A stretch of 64,000 nucleotides of DNA from Marivita sp003149565 (lineage in GTDB: Bacteria > Pseudomonadota > Alphaproteobacteria > Rhodobacterales > Rhodobacteraceae), in assembly GCF_965216415.1 (NCBI RefSeq), contig NZ_CBDCFU010000002.1. One strand, given 5' to 3'. Below, piece by piece: positions 25,146 to 34,487 of this stretch. The position numbers were made by a program, and so were the translations under genes. Below the pieces are notes generated by a model, which did no database searches, had not been told where the DNA came from, and worked only from the letters and a program-made list of their open reading frames with translations. Numbering within the stretch: the stretch's first letter is position 1; every line of letters begins with the position of its first letter.

Positions 25146-26594
25146 ATGCAGCACGATCTGGTGATCAAAGGCGGAACTTTGGCAACTGCCTCCGAAACCT
25201 TCCGCGCGGATCTGGGCATCAGGGATGGCAAGATCGCGACCTTGGGCCATGACCTGAGCGGCGACGATGTGATCGATGCGACGGACAAACTGGTGCTGCC
25301 CGGTGGGATCGAAGCGCATTGCCATATCGCGCAGGAAAGCGGCATGGGTCTGATGACGTCGGACGATTACGAGTCCGGGTCTATTTCGGCCGCGTTTGGC
25401 GGCAATTCCTGTTTCGTACCGTTTGCCGCGCAAAAGCCGGGCCAGAGTGTGGCCGACACTTTGGCCACCTATGACGGACGCGCAGCCCCCAAATCGGTGA
25501 TCGACTATTCCTACCACCTGATCCTGACCGATCCAAACCCCTCGGTTCTCGAAGAACTGCCGGGCGTGTTCGACCGGGGCATCACGTCCTTCAAGGTGTT
25601 CATGACCTATGCAACACGCGTCAGCGATGCCCAGTTTCTGGATATCCTGACCGTTGCGCGGCGGCATGGTGGGCTGACGATGGTGCATGCGGAAAACCAT
25701 GACATGCTGACATGGATGGCGTCCGCCTTGGCCGACAGCGGCTATACCGAGCCGAAATACCACGCCCCCGCACGTCCCGGTTTGGCCGAGGAAGAGGCGA
25801 TCAACCGGGCAATTAGCCTGTCCAAACTGACCAATGCGCCGCTGATGATCGTGCATGTCTCCACACCGAAAGGCGCAGAACTGGTGGCGACTGCGCGGGC
25901 GGATGGGGCCTATGTCTTTGGCGAAACCTGCCCGCAATACCTTTTCCTGACGAAAGATGACCTGGACCGTCCGGGGATGGAGGGTGCCAAATACATCTGT
26001 TCGCCGCCCCTGCGCGACGCCCACACGCAAGAGGTTCTCTGGCGACACATCGCGCGCGGCACGTTCAGTGTTGTCTCCTCGGATCACGCGCCGTTCCGCT
26101 ATGATGAAACAGGCAAATTCTCAAACGGCCGCGACGTTGATTTCCGCCAGATCGCCAACGGCATGCCGGGGATCGAAATGCGCTTGCCGATGCTGTTCTC
26201 GGAAGGGGTTGTAAAAGGGCGGATCAACCTGAACCAGTTTGTCGCCCTGTCCTCGACCAACGCGGCGCGACTTTACGGCATGCACCCAACCAAAGGCACG
26301 CTGGCCATCGGGGCGGATGCGGACATTGCGATCTGGGATCCGACCGAGACCCGCATCGCCGGCGAGATGCACGACGCGATGGACTATAACCCCTTCGAAG
26401 GAATGGAAGTGACCGGCTGGCCGATCACCGTTCTGTCACGCGGACGGCGGATCGTGGAGCAAGGCGAACTTGTTGCCAAACCGGGCGACGGAGCATTCGT
26501 GAAACGTGGTCGCAGTGATTTGTCTGGTCTTACGGGAACGCGCCTGCCGGAAACCGATCCGGCGACTAATTTTGGTGCGGAGGTCCTGAAATGA
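25146..26594 (+). CDS. D-hydantoinase / dihydropyrimidinase family amidohydrolase (482 aa)
   Basis: A dinuclear-metal amidohydrolase that opens cyclic ureides or imides. The metal ligands are visible: HxH in EAHCHIAQE (near residue 59), a candidate carboxylated lysine in SFKVFMTY, MVHAENHDM and IVHVSTPKGAEL histidines, and the final Asp in SSDHAPF. Length and order match D-hydantoinase/dihydropyrimidinase. The first motif reads HCHIAQE rather than the usual HTH, which may signal a different substrate. It overlaps the following racemase by four bases, so hydrolysis and racemisation are likely coupled. Confidence 0.85.
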   Translation: MQHDLVIKGGTLATASETFRADLGIRDGKIATLGHDLSGDDVIDATDKLVLPGGIEAHCHIAQESGMGLMTSDDYESGSISAAFGGNSCFVPFAAQKPGQSVADTLATYDGRAAPKSVIDYSYHLILTDPNPSVLEELPGVFDRGITSFKVFMTYATRVSDAQFLDILTVARRHGGLTMVHAENHDMLTWMASALADSGYTEPKYHAPARPGLAEEEAINRAISLSKLTNAPLMIVHVSTPKGAELVATARADGAYVFGETCPQYLFLTKDDLDRPGMEGAKYICSPPLRDAHTQEVLWRHIARGTFSVVSSDHAPFRYDETGKFSNGRDVDFRQIANGMPGIEMRLPMLFSEGVVKGRINLNQFVALSSTNAARLYGMHPTKGTLAIGADADIAIWDPTETRIAGEMHDAMDYNPFEGMEVTGWPITVLSRGRRIVEQGELVAKPGDGAFVKRGRSDLSGLTGTRLPETDPATNFGAEVLK

Positions 26595-27241
26595 GCGGAC
26601 CCATCTTGGTCATCAATCCCAACTCCAATGAGGCAGTGACAGAAGGTCTGCGCGACGCCCTCGGTGGCTTCAATCTGCCTGGGGGACCAGCCATTGAATG
26701 CCTGACGCTAAAGGAGGGCCCGTTTGGCATCGAAAGCCAGCGCGACTCAGACAGCGTGATCCTGCCTCTTGCCGATCTCATGCAATCTCGCCCGGATGCG
26801 GGGGCTTTTGTGATTGCTTGCTATTCCGATCCCGGTCTCGAAACCTGTCGATCCGTTGTGCCGCAACCGGTGTTTGGCATTCAGGAAAGCGGGGTTTTGA
26901 CCGCGATGGCCCGGGCAGACCGATTTGGGGTTGTTGCGATCGCAGATGGCTCCATTCCCCGACATCGCCGCTACATGGCGCGGATGCAGGTGCTGGACCG
27001 GCTCGCCTGCGAAATCGCGCTGAACATGACCGTCGATGAAAGCGCACGGGGCCAAGGCACATTTGCCCGATTGGCTGAAGTCGGTGCCGTGCTCAAATCA
27101 CAGGGTGCAGGCGCGGTCATTCTAGGCTGTGCCGGCATGGCGCGTCACCGCGCACCGCTGCAGGCTGAGCTTGCTGTTCCCGTCATCGAGCCCACGCAGG
27201 CGGCGGTCTCAATGGCGCTTGGCACGCTGTTGGCGGGTTAA
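26591..27241 (+). CDS. Asp/Glu/hydantoin racemase family protein (216 aa)
   Basis: A cofactor-independent racemase with the two-cysteine mechanism; the pair is C77 (VIACYSDPG) and C180 (VILGCAGMA). The N-terminal ILVINPNSNEAVT is typical of the hydantoin/allantoin racemase branch. It overlaps the hydantoinase by four bases, which together suggest conversion of both enantiomers of a 5-substituted hydantoin or similar ring. Its stop overlaps the stop of the convergent TRAP permease by three bases. Confidence 0.85.
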   Translation: MSGPILVINPNSNEAVTEGLRDALGGFNLPGGPAIECLTLKEGPFGIESQRDSDSVILPLADLMQSRPDAGAFVIACYSDPGLETCRSVVPQPVFGIQESGVLTAMARADRFGVVAIADGSIPRHRRYMARMQVLDRLACEIALNMTVDESARGQGTFARLAEVGAVLKSQGAGAVILGCAGMARHRAPLQAELAVPVIEPTQAAVSMALGTLLAG

Positions 27242-28788
27242 AACAACACAGCCGGAAGCCAGGTCGCCAGAACCGGCAGCGCCCAGACAAGCCCGATTCC
27301 CACTGCCTGCAATGCGATAAAGGGCACGACGCCCTGATAAATCTGTTCTGTCCGGATCTCTTTCGGTGCGGCCGCTCGAAGATAGAAGAGCGAAAACCCA
27401 AAAGGCGGTGTCAGGAAACTGGTCTGAAGGTTGATTGCCAACAGAATGCCCAGCCAGATCGGATCATGGCCCATGAGGATCAGCGACGGCGTCACCAGAG
27501 GCAAAACGATCACCGAGATCTCGACGAAGTCGAGAAAGAACCCAAGTACGAACACGAACACCATCACAAAAAGCAATGCGCCGTTTGGACCGCCGGGGAG
27601 GTTTTCAAGAATATGCGCGACGCGCTCTTCACCTCCCAGCCCGATGAAGACCAGCGAGAAGAAACCGGCGGCAAGGATCGTGGCAAAGATCATCGCCGTC
27701 ATGGTCAGGGTGGATGTCAGAGCATCATGGATTACGCGTTCGCGGATCATCGCGCGCAGAGCAAGACCAACCGCTGCAATACCGCCCAGCGAGAGCAGGA
27801 TGTAAAATCCGCCCAGCGCATACTCGAACGCGCCGATGTCACTGCGTTGCAAGCGCACTGGATACGCTCCGGCCATAATGCCCAAAAGGACAAGTGCCGC
27901 AGCTCCGAGGAGGATCAGCCTCGGATTGATCCCGATCTTGCGCCCGGCCATAAGAACGGCTCCGATCGCTCCAACTGAAGCGGCCTCTGTAGGGGTCGCG
28001 ACGCCGCCAAGAATGGCACCCAGTACAGCGAAGATCAGAAGGACTGGCGGCACAATCGCCGCCATCACCTCGGTCCGGTCGGGGCGTGCGCCTCCGATTT
28101 GGGCGGGGGGCATGTCCTGCGGACGCACTGCACCCCGGATAAGGATGTAGAGCAGATACAGCCCGACAAGAAGCAGCCCCGGAACGATGGCAGCCGCAAA
28201 GAACTGCCCCACCGACAACGCTTCGACCGAGAACTTGCCCTGCTCATATTGGGCTTGTTGATAGGCGTTCGACATCACGTCCGCGAGGATGATCAGCAGC
28301 GTCGATGGCGGAATGATCTGGCCCAAGGTCCCTGCCGTGCAAACAATGCCCGAGGCAACCGTGGGGCTGTACCCCGCACGCAGCATTGTCGGCAGGGCAA
28401 TCATGCCCATCGCGACCACGGTCGCACCGACAATTCCCGTCGAAGCCGCCAGAAGCGCGCCGACCAGAACGACAGAAATACCCAAACCGCCGCGCAATTG
28501 GCCGAAACTGCGCCCCATCGTATCGAGTAGGTCCTCTGCGATGCGGCTCTTTTCAAGGATTGCGCCCATCAACACAAAGACCGGGATGGCAATGAGCACG
28601 GTGTTTGTGATCAGACCAAACGCCCGCTGTCCCAACGCGCCCAGCAAGGACACGTCCATCACTCCCAACATCCAGCCCAAATAGGCAAAGATGATGGCGA
28701 CACCCGCGATTGCAAAGGATACCGGAAACCCGGAGAGAACAGCGGCCATCAGCGCCGCGAACATGATGAGATCCAGATACTCGGTCAT
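27238..28788 (-). CDS. TRAP transporter large permease, DctM-like (516 aa)
   Basis: The ion-coupled membrane subunit of a tripartite ATP-independent periplasmic transporter. It has about 14 hydrophobic spans, with family features such as GFPVSFAIAG near the N-terminus and IIPPSTLLIILADV in the middle. At 516 aa it is longer than the usual 430. The extra sequence (about 270-370) includes two more spans, as in the TakM/mannitol-chloroaromatic subgroup. It overlaps dctQ by four bases. Convergent overlap with the hydantoin racemase brings it beside the hydantoin cluster, though it is transcribed from the hut side. Confidence 0.88.
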   Translation of the reverse strand: MTEYLDLIMFAALMAAVLSGFPVSFAIAGVAIIFAYLGWMLGVMDVSLLGALGQRAFGLITNTVLIAIPVFVLMGAILEKSRIAEDLLDTMGRSFGQLRGGLGISVVLVGALLAASTGIVGATVVAMGMIALPTMLRAGYSPTVASGIVCTAGTLGQIIPPSTLLIILADVMSNAYQQAQYEQGKFSVEALSVGQFFAAAIVPGLLLVGLYLLYILIRGAVRPQDMPPAQIGGARPDRTEVMAAIVPPVLLIFAVLGAILGGVATPTEAASVGAIGAVLMAGRKIGINPRLILLGAAALVLLGIMAGAYPVRLQRSDIGAFEYALGGFYILLSLGGIAAVGLALRAMIRERVIHDALTSTLTMTAMIFATILAAGFFSLVFIGLGGEERVAHILENLPGGPNGALLFVMVFVFVLGFFLDFVEISVIVLPLVTPSLILMGHDPIWLGILLAINLQTSFLTPPFGFSLFYLRAAAPKEIRTEQIYQGVVPFIALQAVGIGLVWALPVLATWLPAVLF

Positions 28789-29285
28789 GCGCTCTCAGCG
28801 GGTTCGGTAAAGAGCCGCACCAAAATCGACAGCGACTGTAACAATATCAAAATGCAAAAGGCCGGGATCAGGGTTTTCAGCAAGAACACTGCTTCGATAC
28901 CGCCCACCGAAATCGGCCCTTCCAGAATTTTCCAGGAGTTTCGAACCGATGGCCACGACCAGTAAAGCAGGGCACACATGGACGGTATCAGCAGAAAGAT
29001 ATGCCCAAAAAGATCAATTCGGCGTTGCATCACCGCGCTGGCTTTGGCGTAGAACACATCGACACGCACATGTTTGTCGACAAGCAGCGTGTAACCGGCG
29101 CCCAGCATGAACAGCGTGGCGTGCATATATAGAACGCTTTCCTGCGCCGCGATGGAGTTGATGCCGAAAACGTAGCGCCCGATCACAATCAAGAATTGCA
29201 CAAGCACAAGGATCAGCGCCAGCCAGCGCAATCCTCGCGCAACGGTGCCGTTCAGCCGATCAATCGCCTTTGCAATTTCGAGCAT
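28785..29285 (-). CDS. TRAP transporter small permease, DctQ-like (166 aa)
   Basis: Four-helix membrane subunit that pairs with the large permease. Typical features are the first span (LALILVLVQFLIVIGRYVF), SIAAQESVLYMHATLFMLGAGYTL and KHVRVDVFY, the last conserved in the family. The start MLEIAKAIDRLNG at 29285 is preferred over an upstream TTG. It lies 62 bases downstream of the binding protein gene and overlaps the large permease gene. Confidence 0.85.
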   Translation of the reverse strand: MLEIAKAIDRLNGTVARGLRWLALILVLVQFLIVIGRYVFGINSIAAQESVLYMHATLFMLGAGYTLLVDKHVRVDVFYAKASAVMQRRIDLFGHIFLLIPSMCALLYWSWPSVRNSWKILEGPISVGGIEAVFLLKTLIPAFCILILLQSLSILVRLFTEPAESA

Positions 29286-29347
29286 GAGCAAATCCAATCA
29301 GGCCGGGTGTGCAGGTGCGCGACGCTGCGCCGCGCACCTTGTTCAGG

Positions 29348-30433
29348 TCAATAGCCAAACACACGCGCACGGGCGTTCATCTGGCCGTTATCGGCATAGC
29401 TCATATACCCGCCGACAAGATCACGATAGGCGAGGAAGCTCTCGGTGATCCGTACCACCAGTTCATCGTCATCCGAGCGGTACTCTTCCATAATTTCCTT
29501 GGCCGCTTCGCCCATCGCTGCGATGACATCGTCGGGCAGCTTGTGCACCTGAACGTTGTGTTCAGAGACCAGTGTCTGCAGCGACTGCGCGTGTTTGGTC
29601 ATGTATTCGGTCCAGACAGGGTTATAGAGCCCGTGGCACGCTTGTGTGACAACCTCTTTGAGGTCATCCGGCAGTTCAGCGAAGACATCGGCATTTACGC
29701 CGCATTCCTCGGCGGAAGATGGCTCTCCAACACCGGGCCAGTAGTAATGTGGGCAAACCTGGTAGTAGCCCAATGCGGAATCTGTCCATGGTCCGATGAA
29801 TTCGCCTGCATCCAAGGCACCGGTTTGCAGCGCCTGGAACATTGCTGGACCAGACATGGCTTCTGCCGCCATACCCAGTTTGGCCACCATTTGCGACGCA
29901 ATACCAGTGGTGCGGAATTTCAGACCCTTGAGGTCCTCAACGGATGTGATCTCGTTCTTGAACCAGCCCGCCCATTGCGGCCCTGAGTTCCCGCACAGGA
30001 ACGGCTTGATGCCGAAGCGCGCGTACATCTCGTCATAAAGCGCCTGCCCACCGCCATGATACAGCCAGCCAAACTGTTCATCTGCACGCAGACCAAATGG
30101 TTGCGATCCGAACAGCAGGATGCCTTTGGATTTGCTGCAACAATATGCGGGAACAGCATGATATAGCTCCGCTGTTCCTTCAGACACGGCATCGAACACG
30201 CCACGTCCCGGGACGATTTCACCGGCTGCGTAAAGCGTGACGTTGATCCGTCCGCCGGACAACGTGGTAATCCGGTCGGCCAGCGTTTGCGCCGCCACGC
30301 CCGGTCCGGGCAGGTTCTTGGGCCATGCTGTCACGTATTTCCATTCACGCACGTCCTGCGCAATCGCCGGTGCCGCCAAAGATGTGGCTGCGGCACCCAA
30401 TGTGCCGGTGGTCAGGAATGTTCTTCTGTCCAT
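29348..30433 (-). CDS. TRAP transporter substrate-binding protein, TakP-like (361 aa)
   Basis: Periplasmic solute receptor of the DctP family. The N-terminus MDRRTFLTTGTLGAAATS is a Tat signal (Arg-Arg followed by Thr-Phe-Leu) ending at an Ala-x-Ala site, so it probably travels through the Tat system encoded at 15793. LKFRTTGIASQM carries the conserved carboxylate-binding Arg. SGPQWAGWFKNE and IGPWTDSALGYYQV resemble Rhodobacter TakP, which binds 2-oxo acids. Ligand prediction beyond an organic acid is inference. The start at 30433 has GGAG nine bases upstream. It follows hutU by 66 bases on the same strand. Confidence 0.85.
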   Translation of the reverse strand: MDRRTFLTTGTLGAAATSLAAPAIAQDVREWKYVTAWPKNLPGPGVAAQTLADRITTLSGGRINVTLYAAGEIVPGRGVFDAVSEGTAELYHAVPAYCCSKSKGILLFGSQPFGLRADEQFGWLYHGGGQALYDEMYARFGIKPFLCGNSGPQWAGWFKNEITSVEDLKGLKFRTTGIASQMVAKLGMAAEAMSGPAMFQALQTGALDAGEFIGPWTDSALGYYQVCPHYYWPGVGEPSSAEECGVNADVFAELPDDLKEVVTQACHGLYNPVWTEYMTKHAQSLQTLVSEHNVQVHKLPDDVIAAMGEAAKEIMEEYRSDDDELVVRITESFLAYRDLVGGYMSYADNGQMNARARVFGY

Positions 30434-30499
30434 GTCTCTAGTCTCCATGTTGGTTTCAGGGGAGGGAGGGTGGTCGACCGTCTGACGCGGCCTTCATGA

Positions 30500-32176
30500 T
30501 TATGCGTTTCCAAGGATCCGCGGCAGCCGCAGACCGTTTTCCCGGGCACAGGCAATGGCATCGTCATAGCCTGCATCCGCGTGCCGCCAGACACCGCTGG
30601 CTGGATCGTTCCACAGAACCCGCTCTAGCCGCTTGGCGGCCTCGGGTGTGCCGTCGGCGCAGATCACGACCCCAGCGTGCTGGCTGTAGCCCATGCCCAC
30701 ACCACCTCCGTGATGCAGACTGACCCAGGTTGCGCCGCTTGCCGTGTTCACCAACGCGTTGAGAAGTGGCCAGTCCGACACGGCGTCCGAGCCATCTTTC
30801 ATCGCCTCGGTTTCGCGGTTGGGGCTGGCCACCGAGCCACTGTCGAGATGGTCCCGACCAATCACCACAGGGGCCTTCAATTCACCGTTTGCAACCATCT
30901 CGTTGAAGGCCAGCCCCGCGCGGTGCCGGTCGCCCAGCCCGATCCAGCAGATCCGCGCCGGCAGCCCCTGAAACGAAATCCGCTCTCGCGCCATGTCCAG
31001 CCAATTGTGCAGATGCGCGTTTTCCGGGAACAGTTCCTTCATCTTCTGGTCGGTCTTGTAAATATCCTCCGGATCGCCCGAGAGTGCGCACCAGCGGAAT
31101 GGACCAATGCCGCGACAAAACAGCGGGCGGATATAGGCCGGTACAAATCCGGGAAAGGCAAAGGCATTTTCCAGTCCTTCGTCTTTCGCAACCTGTCGAA
31201 TGTTGTTGCCGTAATCGAGCGTCGGCACTCCGGCGTTCCAGAAATCCACCATAGCGGCCACATGAATCTTCATGCTCGCCCGCGCAGCTTTCTCGACCGC
31301 TTTCGGATCGCTTTCCCGCTTGGCGCGCCATTCCGCAAGGCTCCATCCCTGTGGGAGGTAGCCGTTGGTCGGGTCATGTGCGCTGGTCTGGTCGGTCACG
31401 ATATCGGGCCGCACACCGCGCTTGACCAGTTCCGGGAATACGTCCGCTGCATTGCCCAGAAGCGCCACCGACCTTGCTTCGCCAGCCTTCGTCCAGCGGT
31501 CGATCATGGCAAGCGCCTCGTCCAGACTGTCGGTCTTTTCATCGACGTAGCGCGTCCGCAGGCGGAAATCGATGCTGTCGGGGTTGCATTCCACAGCCAG
31601 GCAACACGCGCCCGCCATCACCGCCGCCAGAGGTTGCGCACCGCCCATGCCGCCAAGACCGCCTGTGAGAATCCACTTGCCGGTCAAATTCCCGTCATAG
31701 TGCTGACGGCCGGCCTCGGCAAAAGTTTCATAGGTGCCCTGAACGATGCCCTGCGTGCCAATGTAAATCCAGGACCCGGCTGTCATCTGGCCGTACATGG
31801 CCAGCCCTTTTTTATCCAATTCGTTGAAATGATCCCAGGTCGCCCAGTTTGGCACGAGGTTCGAGTTGGCGATCAGGACGCGTGGCGCATCGGTATGGGT
31901 TTTGACGATGGCAATCGGCTTCCCGGATTGCACCACAAGAGTTTCGTCTTCCTCAAGATCCTTGAGGCTTGCGACGATGCTGTCGAAATCCTGCCATGTG
32001 CGCGCGGCCCGACCTATCCCGCCATAGACCACAAGTTCATGCGGGTTTTCGGCCACATCCGGGTGCAGATTGTTCATCAGCATCCGCAAAGGCGCCTCGG
32101 TCTGCCAGCTTTTGGCGTTCAGCTGTGGCCCGGTGGGGGGGAAGACATCGCGGGTGTTCTTGCGGGGGTCGCTCAT
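30500..32176 (-). CDS. hutU: urocanate hydratase (558 aa)
   Basis: NAD-dependent enzyme turning urocanate into 4-imidazolone-5-propionate, step two of histidine breakdown. The N-terminal NPHELVVYGGIGRAARTWQD, the GSWIYIGTQGIVQGTYET segment, the dinucleotide loop GGLGGMGGAQPLA and the active-site region near FCRGIGPFRW are all typical. Its length, about 555-560 aa, is exactly that of the family. It overlaps hutG by four bases, and is the last gene of the hutIHGU run before the TRAP genes. Confidence 0.97.
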   Translation of the reverse strand: MSDPRKNTRDVFPPTGPQLNAKSWQTEAPLRMLMNNLHPDVAENPHELVVYGGIGRAARTWQDFDSIVASLKDLEEDETLVVQSGKPIAIVKTHTDAPRVLIANSNLVPNWATWDHFNELDKKGLAMYGQMTAGSWIYIGTQGIVQGTYETFAEAGRQHYDGNLTGKWILTGGLGGMGGAQPLAAVMAGACCLAVECNPDSIDFRLRTRYVDEKTDSLDEALAMIDRWTKAGEARSVALLGNAADVFPELVKRGVRPDIVTDQTSAHDPTNGYLPQGWSLAEWRAKRESDPKAVEKAARASMKIHVAAMVDFWNAGVPTLDYGNNIRQVAKDEGLENAFAFPGFVPAYIRPLFCRGIGPFRWCALSGDPEDIYKTDQKMKELFPENAHLHNWLDMARERISFQGLPARICWIGLGDRHRAGLAFNEMVANGELKAPVVIGRDHLDSGSVASPNRETEAMKDGSDAVSDWPLLNALVNTASGATWVSLHHGGGVGMGYSQHAGVVICADGTPEAAKRLERVLWNDPASGVWRHADAGYDDAIACARENGLRLPRILGNA

Positions 32177-32964
32177 TGGGGCCTCCAGTCGGACAGGGTT
32201 TCGAGAAGGGTCTTGAGATGCGCGCGCAGACGCGCGGCGCGGGGGGCGTCATAGGTCCAGGGCGGCGCCTCGGACGCCAGATAGGTGGACTGTGCCAGTT
32301 CCATCTGGATTGCGTGCCAACCATCATCCGGGCGGCCATAGTGGCGGGTTGTCCAGCCCCCCTTGAAGCGCCCATTCAAGACGCTGGTATATCCTTCGGC
32401 GGCCTTGCAGATTTGCAAAACCGCAGTCTCGATTTGCACATCGCAGGTGACGCCCATGTTGGTGCCGATATTGAAATCGGGCAAGATGCCATTGAACAAA
32501 AACGGGATCTCCGACCGGATCGAGTGGCAGTCATAGAGCACCGCAAAACCGTGTATGGCTTTGACGCGCTCAAGTTCCGCCTCGAGCGCCGCGTGATAGG
32601 GGGCATGGAAGAGTTGACGCCGACGCTCGACCTCGTCTGCATCCGGGGCCTGTCCCTCCAAATAGATCGGTAGTCCGTCGAAATCGGTCAACGGGCACAA
32701 CCCGGTGGTATTCTGACCCGGATAAAGACTTTCGCCGGACGGATCGCGGTTCACGTCGATCACATATCGGTGCATCGTGGTTCGCACACGCGTCGCATCG
32801 TCTACAAGGTCGTCGTAGAGCGTATGAATGTGCCAATCCGTATCGGCGATCTCCCGCCCTGTGTCGTTCAACCGAACAAGGCAGTCGTCTGGAATCTCTG
32901 TACCGGTATGCGGAAGCCCAAGCACCAAAGGGCTGTCACCACGTGTCACGTCAATCAGGCTCAT
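32173..32964 (-). CDS. hutG: N-formylglutamate deformylase (263 aa)
   Basis: Zinc amidohydrolase releasing formate and glutamate from N-formylglutamate, the last step of the five-step hut pathway that uses HutF. Key motifs are LVLGLPHTGTEIPDD, DRYVIDVNRDPSG-type (here HRYVIDVNRDPSG) and VLYDCHSIRSEIPF with the metal-binding His and Asp. The start at 32964 is chosen because it overlaps the hutH stop as ATGA; an extension upstream would lie inside hutH. Confidence 0.94.
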   Translation of the reverse strand: MSLIDVTRGDSPLVLGLPHTGTEIPDDCLVRLNDTGREIADTDWHIHTLYDDLVDDATRVRTTMHRYVIDVNRDPSGESLYPGQNTTGLCPLTDFDGLPIYLEGQAPDADEVERRRQLFHAPYHAALEAELERVKAIHGFAVLYDCHSIRSEIPFLFNGILPDFNIGTNMGVTCDVQIETAVLQICKAAEGYTSVLNGRFKGGWTTRHYGRPDDGWHAIQMELAQSTYLASEAPPWTYDAPRAARLRAHLKTLLETLSDWRPQ

Positions 32965-34487
32965 AGGGTGAACTCCACTCCGGCCGCAGTGGCAAGGATG
33001 TCTTTGGTTACGCAAGATGCTGACGCAGCGATGTCCGGGGCGAGATAGCGATCCTGTTCAAGACGCGGCACTGCGCGGCGCAGGCTGTCTATCGCGGTTT
33101 GCAATGCGGCTGAGGTGGCGAGTGGTGCACGTTGCTCGATGCCTTGTGCTGCACACATTGCCTCGATCCCCAGGATTACCGACAGATTCTGCGTCATGCG
33201 ACCCAACCGCCGCGCCCCATGTGCCGCCATGCTCACATGATCCTCTTGGTTGGCCGATGTCGGCGTGCTGTCAGTGGAACATGGATTCGCCAGGTGTCTG
33301 TTTTCGCTCATCAAAGCGGCGGTCGTGACCTCAGCGATCATAAGGCCCGAGTTCAAGCCGGGTTCCGGTGTCAGGAAGGGGGACAGGTCAAATGACAGCG
33401 CCGGATCCACCATCAGTGCGACCCGCCGCTGCGCAATCGCTCCGATCTCGGCCACAGCCAGTGCGATCTGATCGGCAGCAAAGCCGACGGGTTCGGCGTG
33501 AAAATTGCCACCAGAGAGGATCTCTCCACTGTCTGTGATCACGAGCGGATTGTCGGTGACAGCGTTGGCTTCAATCTCAAGCGTGCGCCCGGCGTAGCGC
33601 AAAAGGTCGATGGCCGCGCCTGTGACCTGTGGTTGGCAGCGAATGCAGTAGGGGTCCTGAACACGTGTGTCGCCGTCGCGGTGGCTTTCGCGGATCTCGC
33701 TGCCCTCAAGCAGGGCTGCCATCGCGGTTGCAACATCGATCTGACCCTGATGTCCCCTCAATGCATGAATCGCCGGATGCAACGGAGCGGTTGACCCCAT
33801 GATCGCATCCGTCGAGAGCGATGCCGTCACCACAGAGGCCCGCGCCGCGCGCCACGCCTCGAAAAGCCCGGTCAGCGCGCACGCGGTTGAAAACTGCGTG
33901 CCGTTGATCAGCGCCAATCCTTCTTTCGGCCCAAGCACAACGGGCGTGAGACCCGCCTTCTTCAGCGCTGCACCACCTGCAAGGGTCTCGCCCTCAAAGG
34001 TTGCTTCACCTTCACCGATCATCACCGCCGCCATATGCGCCAGCGGTGCCAGATCGCCCGAAGCCCCGACAGACCCCTGAACCGGAATGACCGGAAGAAC
34101 CCCGCGTGCAAGCATCGCCTCAATCAGAGCACAGATTTCCCATCGTACACCGGATGCGCCGCGCCCCAATGAGATCAGCTTGAGCGCCATCATCAGTCGA
34201 ACGGTCTCAGGCTCCAATGCATCTCCGACACCACAGCAATGCGACAGGATCAGATTGCGTTGCAGGGTTTCAGTGTCCTCCGGTGCAATCCGAACCGAGG
34301 CCAGTTTGCCAAACCCGGTATTCACCCCGTACACAGGCGCATCACCACATGCAGCTTTTGAAATCAGCGTGGCTGACGCTTCGACACCGGGGCGCGCGGA
34401 GGGATCCAATGCTATCGCATCCGTTCCGCGCCACAGGGCTTCCAATTGCGCCAGTGTGACTGTGCCCGGTGTCAGGGTCTGGGTCAC
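32961..34487 (-). CDS. hutH: histidine ammonia-lyase (508 aa)
   Basis: First step of histidine degradation, histidine to urocanate plus ammonia. The autocatalytic MIO cofactor forms from Ala142-Ser143-Gly144 in the motif GSVGASGDLAPLAHMA. The active-site tyrosine is in YGVNTGFGKLASV near residue 53, and the QEDHVSMAAHGARR and NQEDHV stretches are present. The length is normal. Four-base overlaps with hutI and hutG show tight translational coupling. Confidence 0.97.
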   Translation of the reverse strand: MTQTLTPGTVTLAQLEALWRGTDAIALDPSARPGVEASATLISKAACGDAPVYGVNTGFGKLASVRIAPEDTETLQRNLILSHCCGVGDALEPETVRLMMALKLISLGRGASGVRWEICALIEAMLARGVLPVIPVQGSVGASGDLAPLAHMAAVMIGEGEATFEGETLAGGAALKKAGLTPVVLGPKEGLALINGTQFSTACALTGLFEAWRAARASVVTASLSTDAIMGSTAPLHPAIHALRGHQGQIDVATAMAALLEGSEIRESHRDGDTRVQDPYCIRCQPQVTGAAIDLLRYAGRTLEIEANAVTDNPLVITDSGEILSGGNFHAEPVGFAADQIALAVAEIGAIAQRRVALMVDPALSFDLSPFLTPEPGLNSGLMIAEVTTAALMSENRHLANPCSTDSTPTSANQEDHVSMAAHGARRLGRMTQNLSVILGIEAMCAAQGIEQRAPLATSAALQTAIDSLRRAVPRLEQDRYLAPDIAASASCVTKDILATAAGVEFTL

